Shown: positions 1 to 7,100 of the stretch, one piece after another | Numbering within the stretch: the first letter of the stretch is position 1 | Layout: every line of letters starts with the position of its first letter | The notes under the pieces: model-generated | What the model saw: the letters and a program-made list of their open reading frames with translations, nothing else | Told to the model about the DNA's origin: nothing | Database searches by the model: none | Translations under genes and position numbers: made by a program | NCBI GenBank assembly: GCA_001701105.1 | Contig: DAAI01000031.1 | Span: forward strand, 25,364 to 36,910 | Direction: 5' to 3' | DNA: 11,547 bases | Source of the DNA: Bacteroidales bacterium GP1 | Lineage (GTDB): Bacteria > Bacteroidota > Bacteroidia > Bacteroidales > Muribaculaceae

Positions 1-365
1 AATATGTCGGCTATGGCTGCCACTTTTTTAAGATATTCACAGGAGAGAATCCTGGACGATGCATTTACATTATTAAGCACAATGCCATTTATACCGGCCT
101 TGGCACACATTGCCGCGTATTCCTCATAACGGGGTGAGATTTTTTCGGGCAGTTCTTCCCATTTCCAGATGCTTTTGCCGGCATAGCCACGCTCAACCGT
201 ACCATCAAGATTATCCCAATGGTTGAGTATGCGATATTTGAAAAAAGGTTCTTCCTTATCCTCATTTTCATACCGGGTCATATCCGGATTATCCTGCACC
301 GAGGCAAACGAAGGGAGCATCCCTATCATCATGGCTGCCAAACCTATGATAATTCCTTTTTTCAT
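1..365 (-). CDS. aguA: GH67 alpha-glucuronidase, 5' part only (runs off left edge), lacking the usual N-terminal domain
   Basis: GH67 enzymes remove (4-O-methyl)glucuronic acid from the non-reducing end of xylo-oligosaccharides, usually after xylanase cleavage. 121 residues are visible. A signal peptide occupies about residues 1-22 (MKKGIIIGLAAMMIGMLPSF). The family signature RILNHWDNLDGTVERGYAG follows at 45-63, and a second conserved block, GINGIVLNNVNA, at 91-102. The catalytic acids lie beyond the window. The ATG start at 365 is well supported by an AGGAGG ribosome binding site (372-377) 6 nt upstream, which is strong for a Bacteroidetes gene. In canonical GH67 proteins the HWDN motif comes only after a GH67N domain, near residue 150-160; here it follows the signal peptide almost directly, so that domain is absent. 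The upstream neighbour on the same strand is the GH43 gene, giving a xylan side-chain removal pair. Family call is confident; activity of the shortened form is untested. Confidence 0.88.
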   Translation of the reverse strand, partial: MKKGIIIGLAAMMIGMLPSFASVQDNPDMTRYENEDKEEPFFKYRILNHWDNLDGTVERGYAGKSIWKWEELPEKISPRYEEYAAMCAKAGINGIVLNNVNASSRILSCEYLKKVAAIADI

Positions 366-404
366 ACCTCTCCTCCTGTCATAATTATCCAATGTGCCTG
401 TTTT

Positions 405-488
405 AAAAGAGCCTCCCCGGTATGAAGCGACCCCCAAAAGTTTTGTATCTAACTTTTGGGGTGCAGTTCAGTATGAGTCGGCTCTTTT
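405..488 (-). terminator. Terminator-like inverted repeat after the GH43 gene, loop interrupted by an insertion
   Basis: AAAAGAGCC at 405-413 and its exact reverse complement GGCTCTTTT at 480-488 form a 9-bp stem starting 23 nt beyond the GH43 stop codon. On the minus strand the stem has an A-run before it and ends in TTTT, as expected for a Rho-independent terminator or attenuator between the GH43 and GH67 genes. The present loop is 66 nt and contains the 48-bp mini-element at 423-470. Removing that element and one GTA copy leaves a loop of 15 nt, a normal size. Termination itself is inferred, not shown. Confidence 0.5.
423..470. mobile_element. 48-bp palindromic mini-insertion with IS3-like ends and GTA target duplication
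   Basis: The element starts TGAA and ends TTCA. Its two 20-bp ends are inverted copies matching at 16 of 20 positions, and the inner 11 bp (CCCCAAAAGTT at 432-442 against AACTTTTGGGG at 451-461) match perfectly around an 8-nt centre. Direct repeats GTA at 420-422 and 471-473 flank it. TG...CA termini and 3-bp duplications are typical of IS3-family elements, and the CCCCAAAAGTT core resembles ends of Bacteroidetes IS3 elements as I remember them. It contains no coding sequence, so it is either a deletion remnant or a MITE-like miniature element. The shared flank could also be read as 6 bp (GTATGA), which leaves the exact boundary slightly open. Confidence 0.55.
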
Positions 489-511
489 CATCTAACCTCA
501 TCTATTTCGCT

Positions 512-2536
512 TTATTTTGTAATCACGTGGAAATACTTGGGCATACCATTGTATACGGCCTCCACTATTATATTGCCGGGATCCGAAGCATTGACACTCA
601 CATTCACATCCTTATTGGATGCCGTGGCTTTTACGATCGGGGCTTTCCCCACTGCCGGGCGGGCGGCTTTCACATAATAATGGTTATTATTCATGTAATT
701 GTTTTCGCCAGTGGTCCATTCCGGAAGTTCGGGAATATTCACCTTCTTACCATCGACTGTGATGTCGATTACCGGGACTACGGGAACCTCGAATTTTTCG
801 TCTTTCTTAGAAAAGCCTATCCCGCGGAGCGTAAACAATTGCTCTTTGTCTGCGCCTTTGGCGCGAAGATAAATGCCATGTTTCTTGTCAAGGTTATCGA
901 CTGCTGAAGATACATCGATGGAATATACATTTTCTTCTCCCTTCTTCAATGCGGCATCGAATTGGAGCTCTCCTATTTTCTTCCCGTTCCATACTGGGTT
1001 GTCGACAGGACCATCAAGCCATACCTCGATTACAAATGGCCTGTCGGTGACGGGTGTAAGTACGAGATTAAGCATCGTGCCGTTGCCCGCTTTCGTTCCT
1101 TCAAACGGAGTCAGACCTTTTGTGGCCTTATCCAGACCCCCAAAGCCAAAATATTTATAACCTAAGACGTCGCCGGCTGATACATCTACAAGCTGATCAT
1201 TACTCCAAACATCGAAATTATCCCTCATCGACGGGCCGTTGGTGATATAGCATGCATGTCCGGCAGAATAATAATGGTAGGGAGGCAGGCCATAAATGTT
1301 GAATCCTTCGGATGTCACCTCGGCTCCGTCATACAGACTGCCATCGGCAGCCTTGGCTTCCCATGTGCCGGTAAATGGATCATATGCGCGTATCTTCACC
1401 CTACCTCCGTCGGTCACGCTCTTGTCATCATATTCTATGGCTATGGGAGCTGCCATTGCCTGCCGTGCAAAGCCGAAACCACGGGGTGGCCGATGATAGA
1501 ACACATACCATTGGCCGTTGATTTCCTCGATACTTCCGTGTGTGTTGTGCCCATAATTCCGACATACAAGGCTCTTGCCATCTTCCGAAAGCACTACACC
1601 GCGAGAATCAACCAGCACTCCTCCACTACGCCACGGCCCCATCGGAGTATCCGCATAGGCATAACGGAGAGTGGAATTGGAATGGTCTACACCGTATTCT
1701 TTTCCTGAGCGCCCTGAATATACACTTACATATTTATTCCCCACCTTACGAATGGAAGATGCCTCGAAGAAGCCGAAATCCGCAGGATCCTCTCCGGGAT
1801 ATAAAGCCGGAAATTCCGAACCCTGATTCTCAAATAATGAACCATCGGGCTTCGTAGCGGGGATAAACGGCGAAACGATGCTCGTATCTGAATATGCCTG
1901 CCACATATTAGGATTCAGACGGCTGGCCGACGAACCCTGGAAGCCCCAGTATCCCCATGCACGGTAGCCTGTATCATAATCCGGGTCAGCCGGATCAGTT
2001 ATAGACTCTACAAATACAGCCGGGTCAAATCCGAAAATACCTCCGGGAAGCACATTTCCTTTATCATCGACATTCACCGGAAAGAAAGGCCCGTTTGGAC
2101 GCTCGCTTCTTACCACCATCGTGTTGCGCGAAAGATCATGAGGGAAAAGATAATACCACACACCCCCTTCTTTGCGCGGTACTGCCACGAGATCAGGAGC
2201 GTAGAAGCAATCTCCATTCTCGCCATTGCTCTTATAAGTGAAGATCGGACCTTCATCGCGCCAATCATTAAGATTCTCAACCGGTGCCGACCACTGATGA
2301 ATATCCATTCCGCAATAGTGTTTAAACATCGTATCGTGTGAGCCGGTGATGTAGACGCGATATTTCCCCGGATTGTCCGGATCCTCGAAAACACGTGGCT
2401 CGCCATCGGGCAGATGCTCCCACAACGGTAAATAGGGATTTGCGGCAACCTTGGCCTTTGTGCTTCCGGCTTGCACTCCCAACGGAAGTATCGCTATGGC
2501 TCCTGCAGCCAAAATAATTCTGATTGATGTTTTCAT
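512..2536 (-). CDS. Secreted GH43 glycoside hydrolase with C-terminal CBM6-like and extra beta domains
   Basis: Predicted 674-residue exported enzyme, probably an arabinofuranosidase or xylosidase acting on xylan or arabinan side chains; the substrate cannot be fixed from sequence. A signal peptide spans about 1-23. The GH43 five-blade propeller covers about 33-395. GEPRVF at 45-50 sits where the general base of GH43 normally lies in ADPxV-type motifs. YAPD at 112-115 supplies the pKa-modulating Asp115. FFEASSIRK at 256-264 supplies the likely general acid Glu258. Residues about 430-575 (DNFD..., later LRAKGADKEQLFTLRGIGF) look like a CBM6-type carbohydrate-binding jelly roll, and 585-674 form a further small beta-rich domain of unknown role. 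A TATCTTTG promoter box lies about 60 nt upstream of the ATG. There is no well-placed Shine-Dalgarno sequence; the only AAGGA is 19 nt away, which is common in this phylum. The GH67 gene follows downstream. Confidence 0.88.
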   Translation of the reverse strand: MKTSIRIILAAGAIAILPLGVQAGSTKAKVAANPYLPLWEHLPDGEPRVFEDPDNPGKYRVYITGSHDTMFKHYCGMDIHQWSAPVENLNDWRDEGPIFTYKSNGENGDCFYAPDLVAVPRKEGGVWYYLFPHDLSRNTMVVRSERPNGPFFPVNVDDKGNVLPGGIFGFDPAVFVESITDPADPDYDTGYRAWGYWGFQGSSASRLNPNMWQAYSDTSIVSPFIPATKPDGSLFENQGSEFPALYPGEDPADFGFFEASSIRKVGNKYVSVYSGRSGKEYGVDHSNSTLRYAYADTPMGPWRSGGVLVDSRGVVLSEDGKSLVCRNYGHNTHGSIEEINGQWYVFYHRPPRGFGFARQAMAAPIAIEYDDKSVTDGGRVKIRAYDPFTGTWEAKAADGSLYDGAEVTSEGFNIYGLPPYHYYSAGHACYITNGPSMRDNFDVWSNDQLVDVSAGDVLGYKYFGFGGLDKATKGLTPFEGTKAGNGTMLNLVLTPVTDRPFVIEVWLDGPVDNPVWNGKKIGELQFDAALKKGEENVYSIDVSSAVDNLDKKHGIYLRAKGADKEQLFTLRGIGFSKKDEKFEVPVVPVIDITVDGKKVNIPELPEWTTGENNYMNNNHYYVKAARPAVGKAPIVKATASNKDVNVSVNASDPGNIIVEAVYNGMPKYFHVITK

Positions 2537-2594
2537 TTCTGATGTGAGATTGTAGTCCTTTTTAATGTTGTAAATTCCTATCGCTATTCAACTG

Positions 2595-2602
2595 CAAAGA
2601 TA
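2595..2602 (-). promoter_or_regulatory. Putative Bacteroidetes -7 box (TATCTTTG) for the GH43 gene
   Basis: The minus strand reads TATCTTTG, an exact fit to the Bacteroidetes -7 consensus TAnnTTTG. It would place the transcript start roughly 50 nt before the GH43 ATG at 2536. No clear TTTG at -33 is seen at the usual spacing; the nearest TTG is only 14 nt upstream. Confidence 0.5.
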
Positions 2603-2837
2603 ATATATGGGCTATTCAATGGGAATCGTTTTCGTATCAAATTCCTGCGGATATGTATATGTAGCCAACGAAAGGTGGCAATATCATCCCGACATTACAT
2701 CAATAATTGTCTCCATAAGATTTGTATTTGTTCCCTGATGAGTGCGGATGCCATATTCTTCCTTCCATGCTTTGCCGGCATGCCTGATTTAAATTTAAAT
2801 TTATTCTCACTATCGTTACCATTCCAATCTTTTATGT

Positions 2838-2845
2838 TATTTTTG
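2838..2845 (+). promoter_or_regulatory. Putative Bacteroidetes -7 box (TATTTTTG) for the DUF6057-type gene
   Basis: TATTTTTG fits TAnnTTTG exactly and lies 31 nt before the ATG at 2877, giving a leader of about 25 nt. A GTTA about 19 nt upstream is a poor match to the -33 TTTG element. Confidence 0.45.
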
Positions 2846-2876
2846 CATTCGGAATTAATCTGAAAACCATCAAAGA

Positions 2877-4388
2877 ATGCGCAAGACTCCTACAAAACAT
2901 CATAAATCTTCCCCATCTGGCTCCGGACGGATTATGACGCTAAAGTCAACGTCCGGCTGGAAGGACTATATTAATCTAAACGCTATTATAACCATTCTTT
3001 TCATCATTTTCATTTATTGGCTACTTGCGATGAAGAATAATTATATGATGAAATGGTACGATGAAATGTCGCTTTTCCTTCCGGGAAAGATTTTCTATAT
3101 GGAACACTCCATGTATCCCGGAGGTCTAATAACTTATCTTGGATGCTGGCTCACTCAATTCTTCTATTATCCCTATCTTGGCACCACTATTATTCTAATT
3201 CTATGGTTGATTATGGCACGCCTTTCTCGATTCTGTTTCGGCCTGAGGGGGAAAGCATGGCCACTGACTCTTATCGTGCCTTTATTTTTACTTGTATCTA
3301 TCGTGACCCTCGATGAGGGATTGATGTCGTTTAAATCTGAAGGATATGTATTTAGCGGGAGTATCGGTTTTCTTTTCACATTAGTCTCATTCACCATATA
3401 TCGTCTCGCATCCTACTCTGCAAGGGGATCCATGTTGGTGGGTACATTGATTACATTGTTCTATGGAATCGCGGGTTATTACGCGCTCCTTTCTGCTCTA
3501 CTCTGTATCGTCTCCTCCTCGATGTCAGCAAGACGGAGCCATTATTATAAACGATTCATTGAAGCCGCCATAATTCTTGCTTTTTTGATTTTAATTCCGA
3601 TTCTTTATTATTATTATCTCCCCGGGAATCTCAGTGATTATGATTATCTTTATCTGAAAGGATTGCCCCCATTAATGATGGAGAGCTACGACCTTTACCT
3701 CTGGCTCCCTTTTATGATGGCGTCTTTGATCCTTCTTATTTTCCCGGTCATTACGGGCCTGATGAATCCTGCATCCCTGCAATCGGCTGCGATGAAATGG
3801 AGTGCTGTCGCGGCAGTATGCGCCTGCGCTATATGGGGAGTGATAGCCGACCGGAAAAGCGAACAGCTTCGAGCCACTGTCTTGATGTTGAAATGTATGG
3901 AATTGAATGAATGGCAGAAAATTCCATACATACTGTCGCTCACGCGCCAACAGCCATCTTATACGATGTTGATAATGAATAATCTGGCTTTGACCTATCT
4001 GGGTCGCCAAGCCCCGGAGATTCGGAATCCCGAATTGATGTTCCGGGATTTACGCCATTCAGAGAATTTCACTATGACCGGGTTTGTTCAGGTACCTGTA
4101 AATTATTACATCGGCAGATTCAATCAGTCCTACCGATGGTCGATGGAGCATACGGCCCAATATGGGAAGCGGGTGTTCTTCCTTAAATATATGGTAAAGA
4201 ATGCACTATTAAGAGGAGAGATTCAGCTTGCCCGAAAATACAATGATTATCTCCTATCTACCATGTACCACCGGGCTTGGGCCTCCGGAATGCAGAAATA
4301 CATCGACAATCCTGCTTTAATCAAGCAGAATGAAGAATTTACCAAGGCTCTTGAAATGCAGAAGATTGAGATGCGACGCGAAGAATAA
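2877..4388 (+). CDS. Polytopic inner-membrane protein, DUF6057 type, function unknown
   Basis: 503 residues with roughly eight or nine hydrophobic segments in the first two thirds (about 33-51, 84-97, 101-118, 128-144, 160-177, 186-215, 227-247, 272-295, 307-324). A C-terminal soluble part of about 180 residues (325-503) looks mostly helical and is rich in Met, Tyr, Asn and charged residues. The segment MKNNYMMKWYDEMSLF (52-67), followed by PGGLITYLG and TQFFYYPYLG, matches my memory of the Bacteroidetes family DUF6057, which has no assigned function. The first ATG has no ribosome binding site but a promoter box sits just upstream; Met20 (2934) is an alternative start that would remove a polar, positively charged leader. 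It is convergent with the CxxCH lipoprotein gene, with only 7 bp between the two stop codons, so no separate terminator fits between them. Confidence 0.75.
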   Translation: MRKTPTKHHKSSPSGSGRIMTLKSTSGWKDYINLNAIITILFIIFIYWLLAMKNNYMMKWYDEMSLFLPGKIFYMEHSMYPGGLITYLGCWLTQFFYYPYLGTTIILILWLIMARLSRFCFGLRGKAWPLTLIVPLFLLVSIVTLDEGLMSFKSEGYVFSGSIGFLFTLVSFTIYRLASYSARGSMLVGTLITLFYGIAGYYALLSALLCIVSSSMSARRSHYYKRFIEAAIILAFLILIPILYYYYLPGNLSDYDYLYLKGLPPLMMESYDLYLWLPFMMASLILLIFPVITGLMNPASLQSAAMKWSAVAAVCACAIWGVIADRKSEQLRATVLMLKCMELNEWQKIPYILSLTRQQPSYTMLIMNNLALTYLGRQAPEIRNPELMFRDLRHSENFTMTGFVQVPVNYYIGRFNQSYRWSMEHTAQYGKRVFFLKYMVKNALLRGEIQLARKYNDYLLSTMYHRAWASGMQKYIDNPALIKQNEEFTKALEMQKIEMRREE

Positions 4389-4395
4389 TAAATTC

Positions 4396-5916
4396 TCACT
4401 CATGCTTGAAGGAAGTGTTTTTGGCTTCATTTTTAAATCCTGAGACTATCTCCCGCCGTTTCACCCCTACCGGAGCAACCATAAATTCCGGCACATTATA
4501 CGATTTCATCAGTTGCCTATAATAATCAGGAGTCTCCTGAGGAACAATAAATGCCTTTGAATCTTTACCGTCGGGAGAGATATAGGTGATGTAAGGGCGG
4601 GTATAAGAACCGTCATCACGCCGCGAGCTGAATACAATCCAGCGGGAATTTGACGACCATGTGTGATAGCTGTCGGTATCCTTGCTGTTAGCATTGCTTA
4701 ATGCGTATTCTTTTCCGGTGGAAAGATCGGTGATATAGAGGTCGCTCTCTTTATGCCATATATGGAAGGTCCCGTAGGGAGCTTTGCAGTAAAGCAGGAA
4801 TCGGCCATCGGGCGATATCCGGGGCAGCAACGCACTCTGATTTGTTGAAGACGCTGTCACTACCGTATCAGGCGATGAGAATCTTCTGGTATCTGTATTG
4901 AATTCCCGACTGACTATGTCGTATCGCACTTTGTCAAATTTATCCATGACATTATCGGGGGATACTCCGTCTGGGTATCTCGCCACTGAATAATATATCT
5001 TTTTTCCGTCGGGATGCCAGAAAGGAAATGTCTCCATCAGTTCGGGGTCGTTCGCAATGTTGGAAACCTCATGCGTCTTCATATCGTAGAGAATGATGTC
5101 TGACTTTTTATCATATACCTCTACCCTGTCATTCCCAAAAGGAAAAAACGACTGATGAGTATCGTTGGTGGAATAGGCGATAAGATCAAGAGTGGGATGC
5201 CATGCCGGATAGACTCCGGCTGATATGGTGCTGTCGGTCTTAAGATTCACCTTCACTACCGAATCGCCCGCCATAACCACCGTGCCTCCGTTGAATTGGC
5301 GAACATGAAACTGCGAACATCCATCCTTGTAATGATTTCGCGGAACGTGGCAGTTGATACAGCAACCCCTCCGCTCGTCGCATGGGGTGGCATTATTGAA
5401 AATCACACTTTCCTTAAATGTGGTAAGATCTCGCTGATTGATTGTCATGCCTGAAAAGTGCATGTAGGAAGGTTCTATCAATCTATAACTGATATAGGGA
5501 TCAATCGGCTCGGCAGCGACGGTATTGCAGAAGGAATATTGTTTCCATTTCCCCGATTCATCCTTTATGAATATATCATAGACGAGCCGGCCACCCTTGG
5601 ATTCTTCAAGAAGCGCATGCCATGCCTTCATTTCCCATATCACTGTTTTTCCCTTAACTGTTATTGTCCTGCCATTGGCTCCGGTCACTCTCGATATGTA
5701 TTCTTCACCGGGCATATCGATTTCAAAATTCATCGGGGCTATATTGTAAGGAATCACTATATCGAGGTAATCGGGAACAAGGGTGGGGACTGCTTTTGAT
5801 TTGGTCACATTTTTTACGGGTATCTGCGGAGCGCCGCATCCCGTTGGCAGGATGCTCACCACGATGCATGATACGACGATAACAACGGAATGTATATAAT
5901 GTAGGGATTTATTCAT
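4396..5916 (-). CDS. Lipoprotein with one CxxCH heme motif and PD40/TolB-like beta-propeller repeats
   Basis: 506 residues. The signal sequence ends in a lipobox-like LPTGC with Cys27, so it is probably a membrane-anchored envelope lipoprotein. Residues about 45-135 form a beta-rich N-terminal region. CINCH at 186-190 is a c-type heme attachment motif, preceded by another Cys at 185 and followed by Cys200 and several His residues (190, 195, 204) that could supply the distal ligand. Residues about 210-490 contain WD40-like PD40 repeats, for example AWHPTLDLIAYST, FWHPDGKKIYYSV, RISPDGRFLLYC and WSSNSRWIVFSSRR, as in TolB-type propellers. It is last in an operon with a ResB-CcsA fusion 74 bp upstream, the enzyme class that would attach its heme. 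I infer a role in envelope electron transfer or redox/ligand sensing; the partner is unknown. The start codon lacks a good Shine-Dalgarno sequence. Confidence 0.78.
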   Translation of the reverse strand: MNKSLHYIHSVVIVVSCIVVSILPTGCGAPQIPVKNVTKSKAVPTLVPDYLDIVIPYNIAPMNFEIDMPGEEYISRVTGANGRTITVKGKTVIWEMKAWHALLEESKGGRLVYDIFIKDESGKWKQYSFCNTVAAEPIDPYISYRLIEPSYMHFSGMTINQRDLTTFKESVIFNNATPCDERRGCCINCHVPRNHYKDGCSQFHVRQFNGGTVVMAGDSVVKVNLKTDSTISAGVYPAWHPTLDLIAYSTNDTHQSFFPFGNDRVEVYDKKSDIILYDMKTHEVSNIANDPELMETFPFWHPDGKKIYYSVARYPDGVSPDNVMDKFDKVRYDIVSREFNTDTRRFSSPDTVVTASSTNQSALLPRISPDGRFLLYCKAPYGTFHIWHKESDLYITDLSTGKEYALSNANSKDTDSYHTWSSNSRWIVFSSRRDDGSYTRPYITYISPDGKDSKAFIVPQETPDYYRQLMKSYNVPEFMVAPVGVKRREIVSGFKNEAKNTSFKHE

Positions 5917-5990
5917 AGGATTCTGAATTCATGTTCAGGATGTCATTCTTACTTAACGCTGTTTTCTGCGGTCTTTGTATATTATGCAGA

Positions 5991-7100
5991 TTAATTGTAG
6001 GCATGAAGAGATGAGAGGCCGTTGACTCCGGCATATGTCATGATGATTGACAATGTCGCGAAAGTCAGATAATAGCTAAGCGTTCTATGGCGATTTTCAA
6101 GCCCAAACACTCTATGGAGCGGAATTGCATAAATAAGGAATGTCACAAGCGACCATGTCTCTTTCGGATCCCATCCCCAGTACCGACCCCAGGATACGTT
6201 GGCCCACATCGATCCTATTATTATGCCGATTCCTACCATATACACACCCGGCAGGAGTAATTTAGTTGCCAACGGAACATACTTATGAAGGCACGAAGTT
6301 CGCAATAATCCTATAAAGGATATTGCCGAAGCTGATGCGAGCATTGAATATCCTATTATCACAAAAAATATATGCACATATAGCCAGGGCGTTGAAAGAA
6401 TAGGAAGATGAGCTTCAGCCGACTGCCCTGTAAGCCATCCGAACCATGCAAGTCCTATAATGAGGCAAAAGATTATCAATCTACGCCCCATAATCATTCG
6501 TGTTGCCATCAGCCACCCTCCCCCTATGGCAAAAAGCAGGAATCCAAGATATGTGATTCCTATACCTACGGGGTCATGGCTTACAATCAGAATCGTTCCT
6601 CCGTATTCGTCGTACGAACTTTGATAAAAACGATAACTGCCAATCCGGGCTATATGATTCATCGATATACGATACGTCTTACCCTCCCCATCGCAAATCA
6701 GCGATATATAATCCGTCGGCGTATTGGTGAGGGAGTCGATCGGTATGGAGAATGAGATGAGGGTGATTGAAGTTGGCAATTTGCGAATGGTGCCATCGTC
6801 CTCCACAAATTGAATATCGGTCACTCCGGGATGAAGAGTCAGTGTACCGCGATGAGAAAGATAACGTGTGCAAATTCCTCCGGTTATCATTAGGATAAAT
6901 GATAAGTGGATAAGGAAACCCGGAATGTTCTTCCATATCTTGTAAGCAACTATCCCATATAACAACCCTGCAGCAACAACCGCCCAAATCGCAGTCCACC
7001 ATCCCGAGCAATAGATATGATACCCTATAAGCGACGTCGCTCCTATGAAAAGACAAAACACCACCGACAGAACAAATAGGAGTGTCTTAAAACGGTTCAT
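5991..7100 (-). CDS. ccsA: Compact ResB-CcsA (CcsBA-like) cytochrome c heme handling and ligation fusion
   Basis: System II cytochrome c biogenesis proteins export heme and ligate it to CxxCH apoproteins outside the inner membrane. In this 369-residue protein the N-terminal half is ResB-like: three membrane segments with His65 (GFLIHLSF, TM-His1 position), then a short outer loop ending in SYRFYQSSYDE...HDPVGI and a fourth segment. The C-terminal half is CcsA: His243 (PWLYVHIFF, P-His1), the WWD heme-binding motif ending WGRYWGWDPKETW (304-316), His329 (YAIPLHRV, TM-His2) and His366 (GLSSLHAY, P-His2). All four expected heme-ligand histidines are therefore present. Known CcsBA fusions are far longer, mainly because the ResB outer domain is only about 95 residues here. 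I chose ATG 7100; a TTG at 7148 is possible but adds a polar non-membrane leader. The start overlaps the upstream gene by 14 nt, which suggests translational coupling. Confidence 0.87.
   Translation of the reverse strand: MNRFKTLLFVLSVVFCLFIGATSLIGYHIYCSGWWTAIWAVVAAGLLYGIVAYKIWKNIPGFLIHLSFILMITGGICTRYLSHRGTLTLHPGVTDIQFVEDDGTIRKLPTSITLISFSIPIDSLTNTPTDYISLICDGEGKTYRISMNHIARIGSYRFYQSSYDEYGGTILIVSHDPVGIGITYLGFLLFAIGGGWLMATRMIMGRRLIIFCLIIGLAWFGWLTGQSAEAHLPILSTPWLYVHIFFVIIGYSMLASASAISFIGLLRTSCLHKYVPLATKLLLPGVYMVGIGIIIGSMWANVSWGRYWGWDPKETWSLVTFLIYAIPLHRVFGLENRHRTLSYYLTFATLSIIMTYAGVNGLSSLHAYN

Larger units (their letters stand above)
2537..2876. other. Divergent intergenic region between GH43 and the membrane protein gene
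   Basis: These 340 bp separate two divergently transcribed genes and contain no convincing ORF. I see a minus-strand promoter box at 2595-2602 and a plus-strand box at 2838-2845. A short imperfect dyad (CATGC...GCATG, around 2767-2782) and an A/T stretch of repeated AAATTT (about 2788-2802) lie between them. No regulator binding site can be named. Confidence 0.6.

Noticed and set aside
422..907. 161-residue plus-strand open frame
   Set aside because: It lies antisense to the GH43 C-terminal region, has Cys/His/Phe-rich composition, no family resemblance and no ribosome binding site.
1256..1708. 150-residue plus-strand open frame
   Set aside because: Fully antisense to the GH43 catalytic domain, whose motifs are intact on the other strand; no recognisable protein features.
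2110..2448. 112-residue minus-strand frame overlapping the GH43 gene
   Set aside because: Same strand but a different frame from the clear GH43 reading frame; no start signals or domain.
4407..4434. Possible terminator (TGAAG...CTTCA followed by TTTTT) after the DUF6057-type gene
   Set aside because: The stem is only 5 bp with a 13-nt loop and lies within the coding end of the convergent lipoprotein gene.
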